Shown here: one piece after another, positions 1 to 12,500 of the stretch
How positions within the stretch are numbered: the stretch's first letter is position 1
Layout: every line of letters begins with the position of its first letter
Source: Ascidia mentula
Lineage: Eukaryota; Chordata; Ascidiacea; Phlebobranchia; Ascidiidae
Assembly: GCA_947561715.1 (NCBI GenBank)
Contig: OX387198.1
Span: forward strand, 13,020,001 to 13,084,000
Length of the DNA stretch: 64,000 nucleotides
Reading direction: 5' to 3'
Made by a program: the position numbers and the translations under genes
Notes under the pieces: model-generated
Database searches by the model: none
The model's input: only the letters and a program-made list of their open reading frames with translations
Told to the model about the DNA's origin: nothing

Positions 1-99
1 GGTGATTGTATAGTCACCACAAAGTGGAAGTCTTTGCTTGGCCGTTGGTTAGCAAAGTCGTCTGAAAGTCACACCAGCTGCATTGATGAGACCTTTTAG
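1..99 (+). other. Short open stretch at the window edge, possible end of an upstream exon
   Basis: Frame 1 is open from the first base to a TAG at 97-99 (32 codons). No family motif is recognisable, and its frame cannot be joined to the esterase exon at 571 because it ends in a stop. It could be the tail of a gene lying left of the window, or chance. Confidence 0.12.
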
Positions 100-570
100 G
101 TTGAAACAGTGGCCATCTGTCTGCAGCTTACACAATTCATATTATTGGCTCCACTTTGTTTACTTTAATATTTTTTCTATTAATGATGGTCCAGTTTAAA
201 ACAGAAATTTCAAATCCAACATTCTATTCAGTTTGCATTAGTTCAGTGGTTTTTATCCAAGGTGAGAGATATGTTCCTAAAGGGTGCGAGAGACTGTATT
301 TTCAGGTTTAAGTGTTCAGTATATAACTGCATAACATTTATGTCAGATGTGGAAAAAAACTTTTTTGTCTCTCAGTTAGTAATTCTAAAGGTTAAACTTT
401 AGTGATATAAAGATATACCTTTATAAGATAATATTTATTGAAAAAGGATTGGTGATCAGGACAGTAAGTTAAATAAATATGCCAACCTTTTATTTTTTCC
501 CCCAAATACAAATCAGACTTTACCCAAGTTGGTAATTGACTGTATAATAAAAACACACTTTATATTACAG

Positions 571-2667
571 AAAAACTATCACTGGACCATAAACTTCCAC
601 TTTCTTCATGTAAAAACATTCTCACAAATTTAACTGTTGGACGATGGGTTCCAAAGAAAATTAGCAATTTTAACAATGAAAGAAACAGGCTTGATAGGAT
701 GTTAGAGGATTTTAGAGTTTTACATGAAGGTATGTTGTTGTATATCAAAAGAATTGTTTGAACCACATTGGAATTTTTTTTTTTTATTGACAGGTTTTTC
801 TAAATTACCTTTTCGGGAAGACAAAAAATGTGGATTCAAACAGGCTATGTCATCTCCAATTTGCAGCATGTTAAAAGTTGATTCATCAGCCTGGTGTGAC
901 CCTTATGGTTCTACACCCTGCTGCAGCAACAGACAGGAAGGCACTTGCGTGACGGAGAAAGAATGTCTTGATCAAGAAAGCACAAACCTCGCCCAATACA
1001 CACATGCAGAATTAGCCAGATGGCAACCTAAAGACAAACGGTGGGCATGCTTTTCCTTTATTTTGTTGTGGCTGGAAATGGACATATATTATGTATAAAT
1101 ACTATTTTAAGGCATCTGTACTAAAAGGAGGCTATAAAATTTGAATAAAACAATTTCTAAACAGTCACAAATGGCACAAAATCTGTTAACATTTTCACAT
1201 ATCTTATTTGGCTTGTTGCGTCTAGATGCAAATGGGTTGAATACAATCAAATCACAGCATGTAACCTATTGCACCAGAAGAAAATTAGGAAAATAACATT
1301 TATTGGAAATTCTCTGATGAGAAACATGTATTCTGTATTTCTTCAAATGCTGACTAACAACTACCACAATGGCAGTGTGGTTTCTTGTATGCCTCCTTCA
1401 ATGCGTGAAAAATGTACAGGACCATGGCAGGTACAATTTGCTTTGTTGCACTACCCCTTGATGGGTTTAATTTATTTAACTTCATGAATATAAAGAAACA
1501 GCAGAACATGCCACCTTGAGGTATATATAAATTACATTGAAAGTGCTGTAAGCAAAATTCTATAACTCTTGTAGCAAAGAATATTGCAAACTCTGTTTAC
1601 CAAAATATGGGAGTTTTTTGCTATGTTTTTCAGCTATTAAAATCTGTGACATGATATGAGGGCAAGGATCCATGTAACATAAAAAGAAATGATTTAAAAC
1701 CAACTATCTTTGTGCAATATAATACAGTGTCAAAATGTTATAACAGAACATGGATAAGTACTGCTTGGGTATAGCCCTCGCACCAAGCAGTGAAGAACTG
1801 CCAAGTCCTGGAATATGCAACGGACAGCTGCAAGACTTTAGTGCCCAACTGAAGATGTTTTATTTGGCAAGTTTTGGCAATGAGCTCAAGGAATATGCTG
1901 AATCAGAACTGGACCATGAAAATTCCTATCTGCTTGTGGGAATTGGAATTCATGATCAGTACAAGACTGACACTGTTGTGGATTACTTAAAACCGGCAAT
2001 GGAATCACTGAATGGCCATAAGTGGCCAAAAGTATGAAGTTATGTTTGTTCTGGTACATCAGCCCTGGCCATAAAGGATTGCCCAGTGTGGCATATTTTG
2101 TTTGATAGTTTTTCCTATCATAAAAATAGGGATCAAATATAAATGGGGTTTCAATGTTTAATAAATGATTCACAAATTTTAAGAAGAGTTTCACACAAAC
2201 CCCTGAATGACACCACTGAATTGGCCCTGTTGTAGAAATACCACATATGTATTGGAATACTGAAATGAAATTGCACAATATCCTGTACTTATTTATACTG
2301 ATATCTTTGCGTATTCTTTAAAAACTCTTTAACTATATTTTTGCATACACCCTTACATGTGATCACCTTTCTTAAATTACTAAGCACTTGTGTAATAGTT
2401 TATTACTATTTATTTTAGCTGATTTGGATCCACACAGTGAAAACAGGCTTGTTCAAACCACCACAGTTCACCAGCATGCATGGGACGGACGAGGACATCC
2501 AGAAGTACATAGCCGGGATGAATAATTTTTGCCACAGTCACAACATTGCCACAATCGACTTGACTGACCTCACAACTGGGGTTTGGAGTGTGGAGGGAAC
2601 ACACTTTGGCACTGCCGTCAATTTGATGAAGCTACAATTTTTTCTCAACTACCTATCTGTGTCATAG
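571..2667 (+). CDS. SGNH/PC-esterase-like hydrolase, 5' end outside the window
   Basis: Five exons are visible: 571-729, 794-1040, 1226-1430, 1747-2031 and 2419-2667 (TAG stop), all with GT-AG introns and matching phases. The protein has a Cys-rich hevein-like stretch (DPYGSTPCCSNRQEGTC) and then ITFIGNSLMRNMY, which fits the GDS-type nucleophile block of SGNH acyl-esterases. LLVGIGIHDQY resembles a later conserved block, and the C-terminal VEGTHFGT supplies the likely catalytic His, with Glu where PC-esterases usually have Asp (D..H). The family (PC-esterase/NXPE-like) is inferred from these motifs; the substrate is probably an acylated or glycosylated molecule but is unknown. The first visible exon begins in phase 1, so at least one exon, probably carrying the signal or membrane anchor, lies upstream. 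It converges with the GPR137-like gene. Confidence 0.72.
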
Positions 2668-3851
2668 TGAGCGTACTTTTTGTGTTTGTTTATGTTACTG
2701 TGCTCATTCTTATTATTTGATGTCTTCAAATTACCACTGTATGTGATGTGTTAAAAGCAGTAATATTCACAGTCAACCTCATTGATATTACACAAAGAAA
2801 CAATGTGTTATAATACTGTGATATTTGTCTTATTTTATGTAAAATATTTTGTATGTTTCACTGTTGATTGTCCTTAAACTATGGAACTTTTAATAGCTAA
2901 ATAATACAACAGTTTAGGGACTCTTGACAATTGTTATAATGCGTACAGGGTAAACATGAAGCAACTAGATATACTTGTTACTATATCAGCATTGTCTTAT
3001 GTAGAAAAGTGTGTATTTATATGTCATAAAATGTTTTAATGTGCCCTAAATGCAGTACAACTAGAACTAAATCATGTGTATGTTTTTACTGATTATCCAA
3101 TACAGTTTCCTGACAATCTCACAGTGTATTTTGACCACTTGGGATGGCATGTATTGAATATGCTACAATGGCAATAGTATTTATGAAGTCACAGTATATA
3201 GAGATTAATTGCAATCACAGAGTATTAGGAACAGAAATCTTTGAAAACAACAATAAAAGAATATGTATTTTATGGTCAGCTTTAGTGGCATGCTATATAA
3301 TGAAACAAGTACTTATAAGAAGATTATGCACTTACAACAACAATAGGATCATAACTAACACTCCATAGTTCAATTAAACATGTCCAAGCTATTAAGTAGA
3401 CAATTCGAATGGTCAAAATAACATGGGTAAGTAATAGTACTATGATGGGCAAGGGGGTGTATGCGAACAAATACAATGCTTTAAAACACAGAGTTATAAT
3501 TCATTAAAAATTGTGTTGTTATAATTCTTCATGAATGCATGTGTTAATTTTCCAAACCACCGCAAATATAGTAAAAAGAGAGCTCTAAAATCATTGAAAA
3601 CAATGGAATATTTTCTGCTTTTGCGTAAATTGTAAATGCTAGTAGTAATGAAACTAGTATCTATGAAAGTGCTTCAGCTAAATGTTAAGAAACAAATAAT
3701 CCTACACAACAGTAGTTGCAACACGACATTCACTTTGCTGACAAACAGAAAGGAAAATTGTTTGCTAACTGAAACAAGAATGTAACAGGCCAAGCGGAAT
3801 CTGAGTGAGTAGCTGATCATAGTGAAACAACAACATGAAAAACCAAACCAC
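2668..3851. other. 3' flank between two convergent genes
   Basis: AT-rich sequence with no supported exon on either strand. It holds the 3' UTR of the esterase gene and the downstream flank of the GPR137-like gene. I saw no clear canonical AATAAA for the esterase. Confidence 0.5.
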
Positions 3852-3857
3852 TTTATT
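3852..3857 (-). terminator. Poly(A) signal overlapping the GPR137-like stop codon
   Basis: On the minus strand the coding sequence ends ATT GAA TAA A, so AATAAA at 3857-3852 contains the TAA stop at 3855-3853. The 3' UTR would be only a few tens of bases. Confidence 0.6.
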
Positions 3858-6800
3858 CAATAGGAGGTGTTGAGTATGTTACCCTCCTTCCAGGTGAGTT
3901 TCTGGAGCTTCGTCGGGGACTTGCTTGTAAGTGCTGGGCGCTGACTTGCAAGAAGCCACTGAGAGGACAAATGCAGGAAGGCCATTTTTTGAAGGATCAT
4001 TAATGCATTTGCAATAATAATAAGTATTCCCTAACCTTATACATATATTTGTGCAATACAGTGATCATTTCTGCAGATAATCTAAAGACATATAAATACC
4101 TGGAATCACCATTTCCTCTGCTACGTGCAGACAAATCTTCCTCACTGTCATAACGATGTGGATTGTCAAAAAAATACACTCTTGTGTTGTATCCATTGGG
4201 GGTAAAACCACTAATAGCAGTTTGCTGCACAAAGAAACACTCCTGTATTTACATAAATTTCTATGCGAAAACTGTGCCTTAGCTGAAACTATTGCTGATA
4301 AAATCAAGGCTTGGAATGCTGGTAAGTTATCCAGCAAGATTACATGAGTATAACTATAACAGCAAATGGAAATAAAATACAGACAATTAAAGAGAAAAAA
4401 AATTGAGAATGTGTAAAACTCGGTACAAAGTAACATGGACCAACCACTGATTCCCGATTCTTTTTGACACGGAAGAAAATGATTGTAAGCATCGTTGGCA
4501 AGAGCTCCCATATGAAAAGAACAACCCCAAACACGATGTATGAACTGTCCTTGAGGTTTACAAGGTCAGCCTGCAGATATAAAATATTATAACAAAAATA
4601 GGTTGTCATCAGTTCAGACATAAAAATAGACAACAATTTGACAATAATGATAATACAACATAGTGGATGATTTTATGACATCTACTTGGCCTACACAAAA
4701 CAAATTTGTGTGGTTCTGAGTAAGAACAAAATGATGTTATGTAAATGTTGTTGTTTGCTCTTTTTTAAAGCATAGAATAGCCCAGAGTACCTATTGAACT
4801 GTATTGTGTCAATAAGCTCGAACAAATATAAGTTGTATTCTTCAGCTTAGGGCACCATGCCACACACAGGCAGCATGACAATGCACTTTGAAGCACCAGT
4901 CTTAAGTAAATTAACATAAAGCTGGCTGTCTGCACCACTCTGATCATTTGACAAACAACTGAGCAAACATGACAAAACATATGTCTTGTCAACCTATTGT
5001 CACTGCTAGGAGGGTGATTTGCTGCTGGCTGTGTTGGACCAAAAAAATTTTTTTTACCCTATATTTTTGACTTCGCTACAAGGATAACAATTTGATTGAA
5101 ACTTGGTAAAAGTGTTTCATATTTACAATAATGCCTAAAAATGTTCTCGAAAAACTATGGGCTATTTTGCCATTACAAAATCTCCATAAACCAAATTTGC
5201 AAACACGCTCCAACCCACATAATGATTGGCATTTAAAAATCAACAATGAGTTTTGACTGACAGTTGGACAATAAACAAACAAAAAGCTCATAAATTGTGG
5301 ACTATAAACTGCCAACAGTTCCTGGTTTTAGTTTTACGGGGTGTTAAAAACATTTTACTACTCATGGACTATGCTGTTTCCTTTGATGCACCCCCAAGCA
5401 ATCATCACACAAAAACAATTTCAGCAATGTTACAAAACAGAAAGGAGACAAACCTGGTCTGAAACATTGTACCAGTTGAAATTAAATGGGGATAACTTGT
5501 CACATCGAAGAGGGCTAATGGCCAGTAGGTTGTAAATTGCTCTCGAAGTATACAGCAACACAATCAGGCATCCAACAGAAACTGCTTGGCATACGGTAGT
5601 GCCCTAAACACAGTTTTTCGGTTATCTTTTTTACCCAACACAGCAGTCAGTAGATTATCGCCAGTACCCGCTATGGTTATACATTACTTACTTTGGCTTC
5701 CAGCAAGACATTTGCAGATGTGGTCTTTGATATTTTGAATATGCAATAAGCAAGGGAGATGGCACAAACCACGAACAACAAATCGTTGACCAGCACTCGG
5801 GCAACTACAATTGCTCGAATCGTATTAAAATGTGGATCTTCCGCTTGTTGCTGAAACAATATTTTTGATAGTTAATATTTAGTTTTGCTCTCGTAGAACC
5901 GTTTGCTCGGAAAACACAACATGATTTTTGAACAACTATGGTATATAAGTTAATAACACTAACTATGATACCCACTACATACATGTTTTCACCATTACAT
6001 TGTATATAGACATGAAATTGTTGATTTTATTTTCTAGAAGTTTGCAAAATCACTCACACTAGTTTGTACAACCACTGCACAGCTGATATTCATTCCCAGA
6101 AATATGATGACTGCCCCAATGCACGCTGCTCGCAGAGGATAACTAAACAAAATAACAATTATGTTAAAACTTATCTGTGAATGGAACACAAATACAAAAA
6201 CTTTTATTTGTGGCAGTGCACTTGTCTTACTTCTAAAAATGATAAATTACATTGAATTGAAACTTGCTGGATAAAGAATATATTTTCTGTAATGCTTACA
6301 TGTACTTGTTTGGGTTTGCAGCATACTTGGGTTTAGCTTTCAACATCACCTAAACAAAGAACAATGGTCAAATTCGTTAGACCACAGGGCTAGTTTATGA
6401 ATATTTCTTCATTGTATATTCAGTGAACAACAAAATACTAAATTTTTTTTTGGCAAATGTAATGTTATAAATTATCTAATTTTCTGGGAAATCTAATTGT
6501 TTTATTTTTGCAAAAGGACCACAACGTAAACAAACTAAATATACAGGAAGTAACATGGCATGGACAGCAATAAATCCTTAGAGGCTATCGAGTCAGACAC
6601 CATGTAACTAAGGTGACATTGCACAAATCCTTTGATTAAAAAAATAATTAGGGAAAAACTCACATAAAAATACATAAATTAAACAGTGACTATATTTCCA
6701 GCAGCAGATAAAAATTACAAAAAAGCTTATGAAGATATTTTTAACAATAGAATCCTTTTTCAGTATAACTGTTAAAGTTTACAATTTATTTTTCTTCTTA

Positions 6801-7252
6801 TGTTACAAATTCCAATGGTCCAAAAATAAAAAAAAAATTCTCACAAAAATTTCAAATTTACATACCTGGGCAAAATACAGGTTGAGCAAACAGAGGGTGA
6901 AGAACTGCAGACAAACTGGAAAGCAATACAACAACCAGTATGCCAACAAGGGAAGCTCATTTGCTACCACTGTGTTTTTAAAGTAAAATGAGAAGAGGGT
7001 GGCACGAAGTGCGCTCCAGCAGACGCACAAGAAAAGGAACACTGACTGGAAGCTGAACTTTTTGTAGTTGTACAAGAGAATGAGCCACAACTGTACGTAG
7101 ACACTCACGAAAAGTGAGCAGTACATAATTAGGTAGAAGATTGTCAAACTCAGGGTGACATTGCTTGGAACAGCAGGGATGAATGGAGATGGGGCTGGCA
7201 TTGAACCATTTCCGCCAGTGAGGGGCACAGAGGAATTTGGACATGATGCCAT
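3853..7252 (-). CDS. GPR137: GPR137-family integral membrane protein
   Basis: Eight coding exons on the minus strand: 7252-6866, 6349-6300, 6142-6058, 5850-5692, 5603-5454, 4570-4448, 4224-4100 and 3958-3853. Phases join throughout to give 394 aa, close to the family length of about 400. Diagnostic segments are SVYVQLWLILLYNYKKFSFQ, ATLFSFYFKNT, PVCLQFFTLCLLNLYFAQV, RVLVNDLLFVVCAISLAYC, NWYNVSDQADLVNLKDSSY and VVLFIWELLPT. These match vertebrate GPR137/137B proteins, seven-pass membrane proteins of late endosomes and lysosomes linked to Rag GTPase/mTORC1 control. The tail is hydrophilic (YDSEEDLSARSRG). ATG 7252 was chosen as the first in-frame ATG; a 3' splice site at 7323-7322 shows a 5' UTR intron or a trans-splice acceptor. 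The donor after 4448 (GTGGTT) is weak, and the one three bases downstream is also possible. Confidence 0.93.
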
Positions 7253-7321
7253 TTTTAAGGCATAAGTTTTGTTTCCAATCTCAGTAGAGCTAATAAACTT
7301 AGCAAGTTGTAACCGCACTAA

Positions 7322-7323
7322 CT
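7322..7323 (-). promoter_or_regulatory. Splice acceptor just upstream of the GPR137-like start
   Basis: Minus-strand TTTTATTCACAG ends at 7322, followed by 69 bases without an ATG before the initiator at 7252. It is either the end of a 5' UTR intron or a spliced-leader trans-splice acceptor, which is common in ascidian mRNAs. Confidence 0.45.
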
Positions 7324-7470
7324 GTGAATAAAAATTTAAGAAAAAATAACAATTATATTTATGTACAAAACATTTTCACGGTATCAGATTTCTCCAAAAT
7401 TATTTAATGTAAAATATGCATAATGATTGATTCCATAGGCGTTGATTTTTTAACGTTTTGTAAATTATTA

Positions 7471-7960
7471 GGGGTGACGTTTCCCAGTGTTAGAAATACG
7501 CAAAAAACATTTCGTCAGTCGCAACGCCCTAAATATAGGCAAAAGACGCGAAGTCCGTTTCATGTCACTTTATTTTTGCACCGGATCATGTTTTTGTAGC
7601 GCTAAGTTTTGAACACTTTAGTTACCGACCACCTTTGACGAAAACGGCACATTTTTGTTTCACTCGTTGCAGATTTAGTAATTATGAAGTGATATACACA
7701 TCTATTATGCAACAATGCCAATTCATACCATTATGCCACATCAACTGCTTCGCTGCATGAACAATCCACGAGACACTTGAGTTTGTCAAGATTGTGATGG
7801 TGAAAATACAGGTCTTTTAAAACTACCTTAATGCATAGTATAATGTATATATGTGGTTTTTCCAACAATAATTTTTAATTTAAACAAAATCCAGGGGTGA
7901 CAATACATGCATTGTCACCCCTGTTTGTTTGTGAGGGGTGACATATCACCCCAGTCACCC
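7471..7960. repeat. Cluster of palindromic GGGGTGAC repeats, possible MITE
   Basis: The core is a near-perfect hairpin at 7892-7923: CAGGGGTGACAAT, a 6-base loop, then ATTGTCACCCCTG. A second hairpin follows at 7935-7952 (GGGGTGA-CATA-TCACCCC), then GTCACCC at 7954-7960. An isolated GGGGTGACG at 7471 has the orientation expected of the left end of a roughly 490-bp inverted-repeat element. Its upstream side lies about 150 bp from the GPR137-like 5' splice acceptor. Confidence 0.45.
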
Positions 7961-9587
7961 ATAAAACGACGCATATGATTGATTCTATTACAGTTTTTGC
8001 ATACAAGCAGTTGTTAAATATCTATAAAATATAAATAAACATTTAATTTGTCGATTTTACATTCACCTAATCACCTGACAAAACCATGCCACAACTGAGT
8101 CTTGCCGCGGTTTTGATTTTAAACCTAACTAGTCGTGTACAATAGATTACTATGTTAAGGCAGTGCAATCAAGAAAAGGGAACTAGCATGCATCAGTCAC
8201 ACTAAGCAATATAAATTAGAAATTGCGTTACTTCTGACTTCTGCTCTACATACCATTAACATAACACACACAATACATAAAAAATTGGTCTCATAAAAAA
8301 AACATTTTGCAACAATACAATTCATAAACCACATCAACAACGCGTTTTAACAACACCTTAGGCCCACTGAAATCCAAACAATGAAACTCTGACAATAACA
8401 CTACCTCAAACTTCGCAGAAAATTCCCACGAGCGAACCAATTACAATCCAGAAGTGACTTCTGGGATTACCCACGCATGACGACTTTTCTATCTACTTTA
8501 CCATGCGTAACGGATCGTTTTCTACCATACTTTTATTAAAAATAATAAATGTTTCTGTTTCTGTGGCCATGACCTTAATGGGACAATTCTGGTCAAAACC
8601 TACTACTGCACGTCATGGAAAAGCGTGATTTTGCACTACTGCCACTTAATTTGTGTTTTGGATGAGGTTGTGGTTTTTTCACCATTCACGAAACGGCGAC
8701 GTACTCATCTCAAGCAAAATGTAATGACGACGCACTGAAAAAAATTGTGACTTTTTAGGTGAATTACTTATATGCTGCGATGTTTTTTTGTCATTGCAAC
8801 AGTTGTTTATGGAAATAAAATCCAAGAAAGCTTGCGACGCCTCCATCATTGAACGACTTTTCTTGTGTGTCACGACGCGCTCTAATCTACCGACTTGTTA
8901 TTTAGTTTAGTGATAATTTAAAACATGGTAAAATTTCATCAACGAGGATAAATCCACTTAAAATCAATCGCAAGACTGGAAAAAGTTGGTTGTGTTAAAT
9001 ATCTACGAGTCATTCAACATTTTCTAACATGCATTTTGACGTCATCTACACTTTGGCGGGTAGTTAAATTGACTAAAGTAAGTGGAAGTTTAGCATGGTA
9101 AACACTGCTTGTCGTAGCATTACTAGATAGAACCGTTTGCACGTAAAGTCCCTTCTTCCACGCAGACTTGTTCAGATGACAAAACTGACTGATGGCGGCG
9201 CACAGTCAACGGAAGTAAAAAAAAAATTCAGTCTGTTCATTCCGTGTGTGATTCGAGAAAGCTTACAGCTTTCAAATGTGGGGAAGCTCGTATCGCTGCA
9301 GGCTTTATTTTTGCATTAGGAACGTTGCGACGAAGAAAGTATTTGCGTGGCTTGGAATTGTTTGGTGCCTTTTTTTGCCTGGTGGTTAATCCGCCACTGC
9401 AAAAAGGCCTTGCAGTTTTTTGCAATAGAAACTCTGCTGTTTGCAGAACAGTGCAAACAGTAGTCGCCTTTTTTATAGACTGATCAGGAATTGTGAAAGT
9501 AACATTAACGATTTTGTGTTCTAGCTGACAGTTAAACCATTAGCAATTATTGTAATATTGTTGGACAAACAAAGGACAAAAAAGAAC
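7961..9587. other. Intergenic region between divergent genes
   Basis: This is the head-to-head space between the GPR137-like gene (-) and the GPCR gene (+). It should hold both promoters and any GPR137 leader exon. I saw no convincing TATA box. A CRE palindrome TGACGTCA lies at 9037-9044. Short open frames here have no recognisable domains. Confidence 0.4.
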
Positions 9588-12500
9588 ATGGGTGCCAGTT
9601 ACGATTTCAGCGAATCGTACGACTACGAAGGGTTGGGTGTTGGAAATCCAAACTTGCTGCAATATTGGGACACAATAGGTTTGACATGTTTAACCGATGA
9701 TATTGGCTTAGGTTTAGGTCATGTTGTTCAGCTTAGCAGCGTGCAGCACTTGGACGTCTGGTAGAACCACAAATTTCCCAGTTGAACAATAAAACTTGTG
9801 AGCCGGAATTTCTCCCTTACGGATTGAAAGATTGTGCCATTCAATACTTTCTTTATGAGCCGGGATATTAATTACTGCCCCCGCTAAAACTTCCACTCTG
9901 TGTAGCCAAAAGAGGATACAACGACTGTGTGGTTCGCGCATAACAAACCGCACGACAACTTGCAACAGTGCCAACGCATTTAGTAACGCTGTGAACGTTT
10001 TAGTTTCGTAACCTGTACGGTGTGGTTTTACCTTTTGTTATTTAAATCTTACTGGAATTAAGCATTAACCATATTATGGAGTAAAGCATTGCGTCCTAAT
10101 ATTTGACTTATGTGGGTTATTTTATATTTTGAACATATAAAATCGTTGGATAAAAAATGGCCTTAATTGTGATTGTACTTGGTATTTTTTATATTTTTGT
10201 GTCATGAGTATAAAATCGGGAAGCAAAAGTATAAAATTGTGTAATTTTTTGCAGTCGTAACAGACTCGACATTGGCAACGACCACAAAAGACACAATATC
10301 GACAACAACCACAAAAGACACAATATCGACAACAACCACAAAAGACACAATATCGACAACAACCACAAAAGACACAATATCGACAACAACCACAGGCACA
10401 ACAACCACAACAGACACAACAGTGGTTTTGAGTTCGACTTCTCAAGATATTTTCGGTTCAAAGGAGCAACAGGCTGAGGGAAACTGGATGAAAATATTCT
10501 TTGTGGTCGTCTTGTTTGTTATTGGATTCTCAGCATGCGTTTATGTGTTCATCACTTGGGGAAGTCGCCGAAAGTTAAAGCACCCGGAGAACTGGTAGGT
10601 TATTCGGCCTCGACAATCTATACTTCTCGTACTCTTCACCGTGTCCATGGCTGCGATTTTTTTAAACTTTAAAATATGCTTTACCGTAACTCATTCAAAC
10701 ACGAGCCATGGTCCACTGTTTGTGAAACTTTGACTTTATCGAGGTAAACTATTGTGTTGTTTCTTTGAAACGTATTAAATACTAAGTACAATGGAGGTTT
10801 TTTTGTGAACAAGCAAAATTTAATAGTTCAAACTGTATTGTTGACAAATTGTTTGCAATAGGTTCAGTTTCAACATCATCATCTGCAACATGTGCTTCCT
10901 ATTTACATTCCCGCTTTTTCTGATTGAAGATATAATGAATAACGCCGATACCTTCGCAGTTCCATTGTGTTTGTCTCGTGACGTCATGATGTTCATCAAC
11001 GGCTACGTCACAATACTTCTTCTTACGGTAAAGTTGTCTTGCCTTTGCCATTAAAGGACTGAACTTCGTTATATAAAGAAATTCATTAACAATCTTGAAA
11101 TATCGTTAACACCTGAATTAAAGTAACATTTATGCAATGGCTCCACGGGCTTACATCCAATTTAATATTAACAGATTTTCTTTTTTTTACGAGGTGCATT
11201 GAAAATGGGTCGTTTCCAGTTAAAACAAGCTTGTAAATTTTGTCGTTTATTTAGGCAAGTACGTTCAAAATCAACTACCGATCGACGCCAGTTCCTGGCA
11301 AGGTTCGGACCAAATGGACATTCAAAGTCACAGCTTCTGTATGGGCTTCTGCCTTAGTAATCAGCTTACTTGCAGTTCTACTTCGAAAGTTTGTTTCAAT
11401 CCATGCCACCAGTACCCTCCTGCTTGGCTTTCCGGCATCATTGTTTGTGGTTTGTTTACTGGTGAGAGCAAAGTTTCGATAACGTAAAGTGACTGTTCAT
11501 ATATTTTGAAATCATAAGGTCAATAGAAACGAAATATGGTCATTGGGTCGGCCTTAATGGTCTCTCTCTTCCTGTGCAACCGGTTCTCATTGTTTCAGCG
11601 AAACGCTGCTTCTATAACCGTGAGGTCACTTACCAAGTAATTCTAGTCACTTGCAAATAAAGTGATCACTCGCCCCTACGGAGCAACAAATTTATTCCGT
11701 ATATTGTACCGAAATGGTGACATTTCACACCTTACAATTTTACTGCATTTAGCATTTGTCTGGTTTAAACATTGCCAAAGTGCATTGGCTTCATATTTAT
11801 ACCTAGCGATACAAACGTTTTTTGACAACAACAGTAAGATGTGTTGAAATGGAAACCATTATGGTCAAAAGTGTCTCTTTAACTTTGCAATAATACATAA
11901 GTAGGCTACTGCTGTTACAGGGTTTTCCTCATATTTTGTAGGTGGTCGCCCTGAACTACTTCAAGGCAATAAAACGAAACAAAACCTACACTGAGAGGAA
12001 GTCTGGAGTTCCAAGCGTTTCCAATTTAATCGACCTCCAGCCACAGGAAGGCAAAATCGATGAGAAAATACGACGATTCAACATCGCACCCCTTGTCATT
12101 TGGACGTTAATGTGTTACATCCCATTCCACACAATACAGTTGATGGGCGAGTTTAGCAACTACCAACAGGTGACTATTCGGTTGAAACAAAACAGGATTT
12201 TGCCGTCCCTTTTAGCAGTATGCCCCTTTCTATGGTTGACTTTATTGGAAGTAACACACCCTCAGAAATCGCAAGGCACTGAATAGAATTTATTAAAGGG
12301 TCACACAGATTTAAAAGCGGCGCACTGGTGGACAACAATGCGCTTCTAACATTCCAACTTTTTGCTTCCGTGAATGAGTAACGCGGAAATATGGCAACCG
12401 TTCCCGTTAAAATGTAATAAAACTTGGCATCCCTTCATCTTCGAGCTGTCACCCATTCGCAATGCTCAACGCACGATCCATTACATGAGCCGCCAAACAT

